Shown here one piece after another: positions 24,511 through 34,690 of a stretch of DNA of 64,000 nt; position 1 is the first letter of the stretch; each line of letters starts with the position of its first letter. The position numbers and the translations under genes were made by a program. Below the pieces are notes generated by a model that saw only the letters and a program-made list of their open reading frames with translations, was not told the origin of the DNA and searched no databases. This DNA is from Isoetes taiwanensis (lineage: Eukaryota; Streptophyta; Lycopodiopsida; Isoetales; Isoetaceae): assembly GCA_021234155.1 (NCBI GenBank), contig JAJEKV010000164.1, forward strand, positions 752,783-816,782, read 5' to 3'.

Positions 24511-25004
24511 ATTCTATGTATATATGCAGAAACACTAATTATTATACACCTTGAAAAGTTGTGTTCTAAATGATGATATAGAGGGACAATAAAATAGGAT
24601 TGCTGAAAAAATGAACACTTCCATAAAATACTATGGTAAGTGAGCCAACGTGGAAGGTTGGGTGATGTGGGTGCCCACGTGGACAGTTTTGCAGGAAAGC
24701 TTCTTCAGTTTAGGCCCACGAATCTTAGTTGGAATGCCTCCAGTGAGGTCATTATTTACTAGCTTTCTATCTTTGTTTTGTTAAATAATATTGATAATGT
24801 GCATCCGTCCCTCACAAAGCAGTGACGGTGCTCTATGACCGAGCTATACAACAACATTCATCTTCCAATGTAAAAACAACTTATATTTTATGTGTTGCAT
24901 TTTTTGCTCTGGAGTCACAAATGCCGTCATATATAAAATGTGGCATTCATATTTTAAGATGCAGTGTAAAAAGGTCTAAATCAGGACCAAATTACCTATC
25001 TTTT

Positions 25005-25595
25005 GGTCCCCATGTAAATAAAACGATAATCAGAGCAGTCAGCTTCGTTATGAGCATTTATTGCAAGCAGAGCCCAATCAATAAACACGAATATCTTGTA
25101 GAGTATATTGGAGAACTTATATCGCATCGAAGCCGATAAACGACGGAAGATTTACAATCGGAAAAATTCCACTTTTTTCTTTAATCTTAATAACCATGTT
25201 CAAAAGATGATACTGTTGCAGAAGATTACACTTCTTATTTGTGTGCATGTTGATGCAGTACGTCTTAGATGCATGTCGCAAAGGTGATAAACTCAAATTT
25301 GCAAAACATTCTCCAAATCCAAATTGCTATGCAAAGGTAATAAATATGTTTATTAGATGCTGAAAAACATTAGACCATGTGCTTTAATGGCTTGTTTTTG
25401 GTCGGGTCATTATGGTTGATGGAAACCACAGTAGGCATATTTGTGAAAGGAAAAATAGAAGCTGCAGAAGAGCTATTCTATGATTATCGTTATGAGCCTG
25501 ACCGTGCCCCAGTATGGGCCCGAAAACTAGAAGATGGCCCAAATCATGATGATGTCGGCAATAGCTCAGGTCGGGCTCAAAAGACTGCATAATAT
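25005..25595 (+). pseudogene. CURLY LEAF-like E(z) histone H3K27 methyltransferase, SET-domain 3' end, decayed
   Basis: Enhancer-of-zeste proteins are the catalytic subunit of Polycomb complex 2. One exon shows KHEYLVEYIGELISHR (25,087-25,134), then one frame over ADKRRKIYNRKNST. A clean 78-bp exon at 25,259-25,336, with AG before and GT after, encodes [18 protein letters not shown] through NCYAK. A last exon from about 25,406 gives VIMVDGNH, then after a one-base shift VGIFVKGKIEAAEELFYDYR and EPDRAPVWARK, ending near 25,592. Exon borders match plant CLF/SWN genes as I recall them, so this came from genomic DNA, not cDNA. Frameshifts and a lost acceptor AG before the last exon make it a pseudogene. 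Confidence 0.88.
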
Positions 25596-25699
25596 TATGG
25601 ATCACAAAATATTAAAGATGGAAATTTCCACAGAATTCTCCATAACTAGTCTTGTGTATATTGTCAGGTCACGATTTGATTTAAGCCACTTCACCCTCG

Positions 25700-25795
25700 G
25701 GCCATGGAGGGCAACCCTCCGTGCGCAGCACCTTGTTTTTTTTGTCTCCGTGGACGAAAAAATCAATTCTGTTCTAAATCTATTCCATTTATAAA
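25700..25795 (+). mobile_element. LINE 3' tail fragment
   Basis: The sequence TGTCTCCGTGGACGAAAAAATC followed by TTCTGTTCTAAATCTATTCC matches, in this orientation, the 3' ends seen reversed at 16,681 and 59,219. The run before it (CGGGCCATGGAGGGCAACCC) is probably its 3' untranslated region. It sits about 100 bp after the CLF-like remnant. Confidence 0.55.
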
Positions 25796-25799
25796 GGTC

Positions 25800-26750
25800 A
25801 TAAACATTACCTAGAGTTATTTTAAAAAAACCCCCGGGAGGGGAGGGCTAAACATTAGCCTTGGTCAATCCCAAGGACTGTATCAATTCAGGTTCAAACT
25901 TACGTAAGAATATGGTATTTATTATCCTTTAGCCTAATGAGCCTTTATATGAATTGAAAATTTGCCAAAGCTAGTCACAATATGCAATGGTTCTATGGCA
26001 ACATAGAACCATCATTTTGGACTTTTCAAAGTCATGTAGTTACTATAGTGCAAAGGACAATAGTCAATGGCTTAGTTTTACAGAGCCACTAAAGCCAATG
26101 ATACAAAAACATATTGAACTAATGCAATCCAAAACTAGAGTTTAGATATTAAACTGTCTATCAAACTTTATTTCAACTTTTTCTTTTTTGTTCAACTCGG
26201 GTTTTTGAATCTATACTGTACAACTCGGGTTCTTGAATCTATGCTGCCTGCAAGAGTGCACGTCAGGCTTCAAAATCCCTAATAGCTCTAACCAGATAAT
26301 TTGCCGGTAAATGTCACGCTCCACTGGATTTGAATATAAACTCATGCTTATTTGCCGGATTTTAAAGGAAACCCCACAATTTGTTTGCCGGCAAATAAAA
26401 ACTCGAACCGGAAAATAAAGCTTGTGACCGGAAATTTAGGAGACTAACTAACCTCCTGTTTTTCGATGCCTGACGTATACCTAGCATTTTGCATGACCAC
26501 TTAAATAGCAGAAGGAGAACTGCAGAAGGAGAACTGCATTAAATAGCAATAATAGGCTGTATTTTGTGTTCTTGATAACCGTGCAACATTTACGGTGCGG
26601 ATCTGTCGACGTGTCTTTCCATAGCCAGGCGAAGACCCATGAAAAAAGAAAAAAGAAATATTAAAAACTGAAGTACACATGAGAATATGGAGGTTTTTTG
26701 TTATGCAGTTGGAAAAAGTTATTTACAAATTTTATAGTGTTGGGAGAAGA
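25800..26750. other. Intergenic, no gene recognised
   Basis: AT-rich with stops in all frames. At 26,300-26,440 a short segment repeats the motif GCCGGAAATA/GCCGGTAAAT several times with alternate spacing; its meaning is unknown. Confidence 0.45.
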
Positions 26751-26753
26751 ATA

Positions 26754-27405
26754 TTATTGATTCGAAAAAGATGCCTGTCGGTCGGAGCTGAGGAGACGCC
26801 TCAATCTCTGCATTCTGCTACTGTCTTCAATACAATCAGGAGCTTTAGAGCTATTTTTTTCTCTAAACGAGCAAGGGGAAGAAGGGACCATCTCTATTAC
26901 ATGACATTCAAAAATTTGAGGATTATTAAACTGAGAACTTGTAGAGACCTCTTCAGCCGAGCTGCAGGCATCAGAATTCAGCGTTGATTTATCAACGGAA
27001 ACATTGCAGCGGCACAAAGGGCAAGTCACATGAGATTCAAACCATGCATCAATACAGTGAGTGTGAAAACTGTGGTTGCAGTTAGGCAAAATCCTGCCCT
27101 GTTCCCCTGTTCTAAATTCGCTCAAACAAACGGCACATTCCAGGCCTTCCTTTACAGATTCTTCATCTTTCACGTCGAATATTGGCAGCAAATCTAACAC
27201 TGTTTTTTCCAGCCCCATTCCTGCAGGAAAAAACATTCTAATGCTCCTCCTCCTCGATTCTGTTACTGTGCAGCAATTAACGACCAAACTAGCATCCCAC
27301 AACTAAGACCAATACAGAGAGTGCAGCAAACACAACACATGGAAAAATTAGCTTAGATGTATGGCTGGTGGATGACGGTGATGCATCTGTAGGAACTTCC
27401 GACAT
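26754..27405 (-). CDS. ATL-type RING-H2 E3 ubiquitin ligase, with one frameshift
   Basis: ATL proteins are membrane-anchored ubiquitin ligases, usually from intronless genes. The main frame (27,302-26,754) has the GLD-like segment GMGLEKTVLDLLPIFD, then the RING-H2 domain: CAVC, the C-x-H-x2-H-x2-C core CNHSFHTHC, DAWFESHVTCPLC. A polar tail with RRLRRLLSSDR follows. Upstream, an ATG at 27,405 starts MSEVPTDASPSSTSHTSK followed by a hydrophobic helix (VVFAALSVLVLVV), the expected anchor, but one frame off. A single extra base in the GGG near 27,296 would explain it. The joined length of about 217 residues suits the family. It is either a recent pseudogene or an intact gene with a base-call error. 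Confidence 0.85.
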
Positions 27406-27632
27406 TTTTTCCTAATCCTTTTTTTCCCCTTGTATTTTTGAATTGATTAATTTAGGAGCATAGTAAACATATTTATATCGATTAGAGGAACCTGCTGGTT
27501 CTTTCCTCAGGTTGTTTCTTCGTCAATATCCTAGGCTAGTGTTCTTTGGACTGCCCATAGCCGTCGTTTTTTTCCGTCTAGGACCAGTTGACTTATCTTT
27601 ATTCTATCTTATCTAGTTGTGAAGAAACTTCT

Positions 27633-27750
27633 TGCTATAGTGATCATAGAGACAAATGCATGATAGAATAGAGAATGAGAGATTGATTGCTATAGTGATC
27701 ATAGAGACAAATGCATGATAAAATAGAGAATGAGAGATTGATTGATCAAT
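27633..27750. repeat. Tandem duplication, about 63-bp unit
   Basis: A unit beginning TGCTATAGTGATCATAGAG and ending GAATGAGAGATTGATTG occurs twice in direct succession with a single clear difference (GATAGAAT against GATAAAAT). It is non-coding. Confidence 0.85.
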
Positions 27751-28014
27751 TGAACTGATAGCTACAATGAGGATCAATTGATCCTTATATGAGATGCAGA
27801 AAATCCATAAACAAAAACTAGACTAGATTAATGCCATGAAATTGCATCAAGTAGGTCCACCGAGTTGGGTGAGTCCACAGCCCAACCTCCACCTGGCAAT
27901 TAACACTCCTGAGGAAGCCAATGGGGTGATGATCAACACTGTACTTCAGAATCTTCTTGTCTCCTACCTGAACCTAGAATATGGTGTTGCTGCTTATGGA
28001 AGTTGGATTTGGTC

Positions 28015-29350
28015 ATAGAGAGAAGTTTTGTGAACTAATCAACTGCCATATCTTGGGTGCTGCAATGAGGCATAAGAATGCTGCCTTCCTGAACCTTTTC
28101 CCGCGGAAAATGATACCTGACCTTGACATGCGCGGATTTATTGTGAAACTTTGAATCTTTGGCCAAGGCAATGCCACTTCGATTATCACAATAAATGGTG
28201 ATGGGAAACTCCTGTCAAAGAGAATTTTATGTAGCCATTTTGCTTCCTTGGCCATTTCACAAGCGGCAATATACTCAGCTTCCAAGACTACTGTATTTAG
28301 AGTCTGGGATGTGGTATATCCGGACTTGTTGGGTGCTATATCCGACCACCCATTTCCATGGTGGATGCGCTGCAACAGATTATTTCTTGGAACTCAATGT
28401 GGTGATGCTGCCATGAAGGAGGAAGCAATATCCAAATATGGATGTGTTATCCTCATAATTTCCTGTATAATCAAAATCTGAGTGTCCATGGAGCAAACTT
28501 GAAGTGGGATGCTAAAAACGGAACGCTGTATATCTACTCCCACTGTTATGTCCGAGCTTACCACACTTTTGTCTGAGCTAACCACAATTTTTTGGCCAGG
28601 ATATCCACGCGGTGAACTGAGCGTGGGACTATGTTTTGGCATGCTGATCTTTGAATAGAGCTTGCAATTAGCTTCTTGAGTAGTTTAATCTGGTGCAAAC
28701 ACCATTGGAATCGTCTTGTCAACCCCTACAAACCTCATTCTATCAAGAGAGCAGATGATTTGAGCATGGATCAAGCAAGATCAGTGAAAAAACATGCAAA
28801 AACCGTTGTCTTTTGAGCTTGAAACTGAGCAGCAGTGGTTAACGCGGACATATGTCCCGGAGTAGATTTATGGCCATCCCTAAAAACAATGCAGCGATTA
28901 GATGAAATAGCGCAGGACACGCTCGAGAGCATTCCAATGAGCTTGGCGGGGCTTGGCCATGAAATGGCTGAGAAGGCCTACAAAGATCAAGTCTAGTGGA
29001 CACCATTAGATAATTTAAACATCCTATGATGCTTTGGTAAGGGCGAAGATCCATGGTGGCTGCAGGAGTGGCACATGGCTCAATGAAAGATGCAGACCTG
29101 TGTCCATTGATGTTGCACAGCCATTGCTATTTAGCATGTCAAATTTGGTGAATACGTTGATGCTATCTCTTGATCAAGCCAAAAAATGCATTGGTTCAAA
29201 TATATATGATTCGCAGGCAAAGCAACCGTGAATTTCATGCAAATCATGGATTGCAAACTTTTGAGCAAGGTGCACATTGAACCATTGCAGAGCAGGGACT
29301 GAATTGCTTACAATGATAGTATCATCAAACTGCCGGAGTTTCCTTGACAT
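28015..29350 (-). mobile_element. Ty1/copia fragment: end of reverse transcriptase and RNase H
   Basis: On the minus strand, 29,340-29,250 reads DDTIIVSNSVPALQWFNVHL, the reverse transcriptase active-site loop and what follows. Then come MDLRPYQSIIGCLNYLM (29,054-29,000), HFMAKPRQAHWNALERVL in a shifted frame, and the RNase H block SGYTTSQTLNTVVLEAEYIA (about 28,310) with ACEMAKEAKWLHKILF. Many shifts and stops interrupt it. Gag, protease, integrase and LTRs are absent, so it is a fragment of an old element, unrelated in position to the copia element at 34-38 kb. Confidence 0.85.
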
Positions 29351-30650
29351 AAAGATTAGTATCTACCGTGCCACTGTGAAAACACAAATTAATAAGAAAT
29401 TTGTCCATTTTCTAATGACCAGCTGAACAGAAAATGTGAGAATGGTTCTGCTTTGTTGCAAGAATTTCTGGACCTTCAAATCTTAATTGAAGCAAGAAAA
29501 ATACGTGAAGATGCTAGAAGTACCATAGTTTTCGTGTAACAGGGTCTGCTTTCGCTCTATCTTTATTTTTATCTTTAGCCATGGCTTCGGCAAAGGAAAT
29601 AAGTCTATGACCTTAGTTTTAGATAAGTTTACTTGTATCCTCATAAGATAAGCAAAGGAAAGTTGGCGATTGCATAGTTCTTGTTGTTCAATTGCATAGT
29701 TCTGTTTTCTTAATTTTCTAACAGATTCGATCATAACATTCTCTAGATTTTCTTAATAAATCTAGAGCTCTAGTTTTACATAAGCTTAGTTCTTATGCAA
29801 TTCATGTCATCATGATTTTGCTGCACAACAAGCTTAGGTTCTCTTCTCATTTATTTACTTGCAGTGTGGGACATCCTTAGCGATCTATTTCCTCATGCAG
29901 TCTGCCCTGGTTACAGCGCTATGGTGAGTGAATGTGTTCTTTGAAAACTGTCCGTGCATTGCTCATTTGACAAGCTTTGCAGGCACAAGGAGTGCATTCG
30001 TTCAAGTGGTAACAACTCTGGCAGAAGCACATTTTGTTTCACAAGTTGTTGTGTGTACAGACATGTTATATAGTACTTGGGCTCCCTCTGATGGCAGGGG
30101 GTTCAATTTCCCTCTTTTGCATGAGTGTTCGTGATGCAGACGTATGTTGACTTTGGACAATGGTTTATAAATCTTAGGCTGATGTTGAAATGGAAGTTTG
30201 ATCCCATCATGGAGTCAACGGACGGTCCACAATGCTCAGGAAGGAATAGTTGAGGGAATATTGCAGTGATCAATGGTCAGGAATGAACGATAAGAAGGAA
30301 TGAATGATAAGAGAAGGAATGAACGATAAGAAGCAAAGTGCTCTTTTGCATACGCAAGATAGGCATTGCACAAGGAAAGTGCTCTTTTGCATATGCAAAA
30401 CGGGCACAGTGACCATTGCAGTGTAACAGCTTGCATAAGCGAAATGCATGCAGAATGCAAAGCGCTTGTAACGTATATATAAAAAACAATCTGGTGACTG
30501 CAGCCCTTTCCTAACATTTTGGGTGTTGTTTCTCAACTTGATAAAGTTAGATTATGTTTTGCATTAAAATAAGAATAGAGTAACATTTTATTGTCCACAA
30601 ATACCTTATGAGACCCAATACAAAAAACATGGGATAAGATATATAGATAG
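29351..30650. other. Intergenic; short inverted and direct repeats near 30,280-30,420
   Basis: No gene is supported. At 30,270-30,330 GGAATGAACGATAAGA recurs three times, and at 30,340-30,400 AAGTGCTCTTTTGCATA recurs twice. The open frames there translate these repeats only. Confidence 0.45.
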
Positions 30651-30659
30651 TTCTTATTG

Positions 30660-31292
30660 TCCTTGCTAGCTTCCCTTCCGTCCTTCCTCCTCCCCAGCGC
30701 CTCGCTTAATCTGGCGCCGCCTGGAGGCGCACGCTTTCGGCCCCCGAGCGAATGCGCATGGACGGATGGCGTTGGAGCAGCGGCAGTGAAGGATGACGAC
30801 CTTGTGTGTGCCTGAGTGGATGTCGCTTGCGCATACTGGGTCTTTGGCCTTGGCGCAGGGCTGGAGGATAGGTGAGGAGGCACCTCCGATGGGCGACTTC
30901 CCCGCGGTTTTTCGGCGCCGCCTTCCCCAAAATGCGGGCGATTGGCGTTGGGGCGTCTGTTTTCCGACCCAGCCAGAAGAGGTTACGGTTTGAGTCGCTT
31001 GGTGAAGCCTTGTCTCTTTGGAGGTATGAAGGTATGCTTGTTGCTTGTGCAACAAGCATGGATTTTGGATCGGTGAGCAGCCATAGTCATCCTGGCAACG
31101 GTTTTTTCCCAGGTGGTTTTTAATCCGGGTCAGGATGGTTGTGTTCTAGCTCACGTTGTGCTTTGGTTTAAGGGCTTCGGCCCATGTTCTTGTTTGGACT
31201 TCGGTCCAGGACTTCGGTCCCTTATGTACTTGGTCCCATAACCCGATTGGGTTCCGTGGACGTTAAAATTTTTTCCTTCCTTCCTTCCTTCC
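30660..31292 (+). mobile_element. GC-rich block ending in a LINE-like 3' tail with (CCTT)n
   Basis: A GC-rich island (30,660-31,130) inside AT-rich DNA leads into TTCGGCCCATGTTC, GGACTTCGGTCC repeated, and GGTTCCGTGGACG. It ends in a (CCTT)n run at 31,272-31,290. The GTGGACG box followed by a simple-repeat tail is shared with the LINE ends at 16,681, 25,700 and 59,219. Overlapping Ala/Pro/Arg-rich frames on both strands of the GC-rich part are composition effects. I cannot say whether the whole block or only its end belongs to the element. Confidence 0.45.
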
Positions 31293-31301
31293 ATTACCAT
31301 G

Positions 31302-31378
31302 TAGGAGTAAAAAACCCTCACCCATAAGATTCATTGAGGGAAAAACCTTGATAATAATAAGCTTACCAGCACTCCTTA
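31302..31378 (-). mobile_element. LINE C-related 3' untranslated fragment
   Basis: The plus strand here (AAAACCCTCACCC, GAGGGAAAAACCTT, AATAATAAGC) matches 59,312-59,370, which lies just inside the 3' end of LINE C. It is therefore a minus-strand LINE fragment placed tail to tail with the one ending at 31,292. Confidence 0.55.
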
Positions 31379-31639
31379 TAAACATCACCCTCCACACCCA
31401 CCACAGCCACCGCCAGCGCCACCGCTACCGCCACATATACCGCCACCACACCCACTCTTAGTATCTGAACAATCTGCGCCCTCACCATTACCACCCTTGC
31501 AAACGCTACAACCGCTACAATTACCTCCGAGAGCTACATCACATCTGCGTGTGCATCCATCTTTTGCATAAACCTTACCATAAGTTAGCCCCCATAATTC
31601 AGTAGGGTTCTGGGAAGGCTCTACTAGCAAGATAAGATA

Positions 31640-32140
31640 CTTGCTCATCTGGAATCCTAGGTTCCAGATGATCTACCTATGAAGCTACTATGAATACCTG
31701 CTCTGGACATACTTCCTCCAACTCCTGGGGTCTCCATGACTTGATGATGAGTCGAGCTCCCTCTGATGAGCGTATTGTCTTGGGGCTGTTGATCTAAGCT
31801 ATGCCGCAACGAACGATGTTCAAAACGGAGTGCTGAGCGAAGAACATGTCACAAGGTAGGTGAAGCCAAAAAGTGGCCTAGGGTTAGGGTTAGAATACTT
31901 ATAGGTTATGGTTCCATGTCACTGCCACGTGGCTCCAATGGGGTGCTTTCATGTGGCGGATGCCCAATATGTTGAGGCCATGTGGAAATGGCCCTAAGCC
32001 TAAGGTTGGCTAGGTTATGTAAATAACTTGGCCATGCTCCCTTCTCCACTTACTATGGTGTACAAGGCTATAATGATAGGCTTGTACGATGACAAGGACT
32101 AGAAATATACGTATGACGTATATTTCCGAGGGAACGTCAC
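31640..32140 (-). mobile_element. Old solo fragment of the inner Ty3/gypsy LTR
   Basis: The stretch follows the LTR at 52,130-52,640 block by block: CATCTGGAATCCTAGGTTCCAGATGA, CTATGCCGCAACGAACGATGTTC, CCTAGGGTTAGGGTTAGAAT, GGTTGGCTAGGTTATG, ACAAGGCTATAATGATAGGC and a GGAACGTCACA end at 32,140. It is clearly more diverged than the two LTRs are from each other, and only about the last third of an LTR remains. Confidence 0.8.
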
Positions 32141-33485
32141 AAAACCTGCATGATGTGAAGTACTCTTCACGGCTAGATCAGGGTAGAATCCCGATCTAAA
32201 TCTAGATGAAAATGAAGCTCAAGAACATGGCGACACAAATTTGAATCTACCCATTTGAAGAAGAAACCCAAAACTCAACGGATTAGGCATTGTAAGGCAG
32301 GGAATGGTCGCAATTCCATTAGAGCCGGATCTATGCATTCTGGATGCCAAGGCTTCGTGGCAAGCATGCCTAGTTCTCAAAATTTTGAACCAAACAAACA
32401 TTCTCTCAAAATCATATGAAAATGGGTTTCATCGATTTTTGGAAAATTGGAATCCTTTTTTGACGTTCAAATTCCTCAAAACCTTAGAAAGATAACTTAA
32501 AAATAATTCCATTTTTGTTCTATCAAACTGGAAAATCCAAATTTAAACATAAAGTGGCCAAATGAGACAACCTCTGAACCGTTTCTTGCAAATCAAGATG
32601 GGGTCAAACAATCTCCCTATAACTTGCCCCACAAAATAGCTCTCCTAAAATCAAGTAAGTGGTCCTAACTTCATTAAAACAAAAGTCAATGTCTGATACA
32701 AAGATAACATAACTGAACTTCTAATACAAAACCAACTTGCAACAACATCTTTACTCTTTACAGAGTGATAAACAAAATAGAATTTGGGAGTTGAACCCTA
32801 GCAAGATGCCCATGCTCTTCTGGACATAGCAGCCATTCCGAATGAGGGATAATTGCATATGATCTTCTTCCATTGTGACTTCATCCCACAATTAAAGAGT
32901 TTGAATCGAAAATGTATAGAAAGCAAAACTTACTTTCTCATCTTTGGAGGTGCACTCTCGGCTTTGCAGAAGCCTATGCATGGTGGTAATAACCCTGATA
33001 TCGCTCAAATCATTGGCACTCATAGCACCATCTGAGTAATTACCACCATCCATAGCCACTCCCAAGTTTGTCGAATACTTTATAAAAGAAAAACCATGCA
33101 CAGATTAGTGAGCCTGGGGAGTTGGACTCCAGCAAGATGCCCATGCTCATTTGGACATAGCCATCCCAAAGGAGGGATAATTGCTATACCTCGGGGCTGC
33201 AGCCTACTGGAAATTTCACTTATACATCACAATACTTAATTCAGCTGCACAATTCAAACTTCAATGCAAATAAAGCAGCCTCGTTGACATTTGATAGAGA
33301 TACAAAACAACCACCACTATACAACATTGCACAACCAGCACTATATATTGCATTGGAAAAGCCCCAACTGAGTAAGCCTGCAAAAATATGTATTGCAACA
33401 ACCATCAATTTCACAACGTGGAATGACGAACTCGAGTCAGACTTGAAGGTCACTTCAATAGTAGCAGTAATCCAAGGAATCTCTG
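32141..33485. other. Intergenic, no gene recognised
   Basis: AT-rich. A segment near 32,800-32,850 (GCAAGATGCCCATGCTCTTCTGGACATAGC) is repeated near 33,130-33,180, so a local duplication of about 60 bp is present. Nothing else stands out. Confidence 0.45.
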
Positions 33486-33600
33486 TGACATTCCAACATA
33501 ATATACAATGTGAATACGTATATTATACTACCCCATCACTAGTTACTTGTCAATTCCAATGACATGTACACCGCAACCGTATAGGATTGTACCTTGAAAT
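33486..33600 (+). mobile_element. LTR-start fragment related to the outer Ty3/gypsy LTR
   Basis: TGTGACATTCCAACATAATATAC followed by GAATACGTATATTATACTACC, then ATGACATGTACACC, matches the start of the outer element's 3' LTR at 53,324-53,400 with moderate divergence. The similarity fades after about 110 bp. Confidence 0.7.
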
Positions 33601-33841
33601 ATGACCATTGGAGCACTCCAACGTCTATGTGCTCTTGCAAGCACTAAAGTCGCATTTAATTAAAGTAGGTCACATGCGACTCCCCTTTTTTTTTTTTTTT
33701 TTTATAACTCTCTTGTGAATACATTTCGCCACTTTTTTTTGGATGAAGAGTCGAGGATACCGAAAACACAACAAAAACCAAGGAAATTGCTTACATGTTC
33801 AAAACAAAGTGATAGTCTTCGAAAGAATTCTTTATTCATAA

Positions 33842-34281
33842 ATGAGATGGTTGCACTGGACGAAGAGACAATGGCGGCTTTACTGTTACAATGGTTGCAT
33901 CCTCATCACACACATTTCATCTAAGAGGAACAACCGATCGAGCATCCTTCAACCATTTTTAAGCTTTGGAAGTAACTTGAAGAACATGAAAAGCCTCACA
34001 AGGAGGTGCCTTCCGAGCCATGCGTTGGCCCGTCTAGCTAATTTACCCATCCTCTTTTCGCACCCTTTCTCCAATTGTTGGGTCAAAAATGCTTGTTTTC
34101 CAACCTCTATGGATCTCATATAATGCTTGGAGGATCTTTTGCGGCTCATGAAGCTGAAAACCTTCTTCCTCTCCTCCTCATCCCTTGAGGTTATGTCATA
34201 CCTGCGATCATGAGTAAGCTTATCCCAAAGCGATGGCAACAGTGTGGCTTGAGCGAGAGTTGTGGGGGAGTTCTCTGCCAC
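33842..34281 (-). CDS. Unrecognised 110-codon ORF near the copia end
   Basis: The minus-strand frame 34,281-33,949 reads LPSLWDKLTHDRRYDITSRD, then EEERKKVFSFMSRKRSSKHY. It is Lys/Arg-rich and protein-like but matches nothing I know. It sits between the truncated 3' end of the copia element and an oligo-T run, and could be part of a transposon gene. Confidence 0.25.
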
Positions 34282-34374
34282 CTAGAAGAGAGGAATTCCA
34301 TAATTAACAATTATGGTGCCATTATCTAGGAATAATGAACAAAAAACTTACAAAGCTGAAATTTTGGTAGAGCA

Positions 34375-34690
34375 TTTATTCATAATTTGCTTAATTTCCA
34401 AACCATTCCTGTACCCTGTTCAAATCCTTCTACTTATTGCATAAATATATCTTCTTCAAGTTTAGCATTTGAAAATGATGTGCTAACATCCATATGATGA
34501 ATTTCTAAATCATTTGCACTTGTATATGCCAAAAGAATTCTGATGCTTGCAAGTTTAACTATAGGAGAGAATGTTTCAATATAATCCAGCCCTTTGAGAG
34601 TATCCTTTTGCCACAAGTCTGGCTTTATATACTGTTGACTTTCCATCAGATCCAAGCTTGTTTTTAAATATCTACTTGTTGGCAACAATA
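34375..34690 (-). pseudogene. Copia reverse transcriptase, N-terminal part only
   Basis: Typical blocks are present: GLDYIETFSPIVKLASIRIL (34,600-34,540), the catalytic MDVSTSFSNA (usually MDVKTAFLNG) near 34,490, EEDIFMQ, a stop, then VEGFEQGTGMVWKLSKL. The YVDD active-site loop would come later and is missing because the element ends here. The changed residues in the first catalytic block add to the evidence that it is dead. Confidence 0.85.

Noticed and set aside
30533-31059. Ala/Pro/Arg-rich frames on the minus strand
   Set aside because: GC-rich DNA keeps several overlapping frames open at once; none has a domain or conserved block.
31385-31648. Gly/Cys-rich 87-codon minus-strand frame (CGGGICGGSGG type)
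   Set aside because: Simple GGC/GGT repeat composition, and its start overlaps the LTR remnant at 31,640; no independent support.
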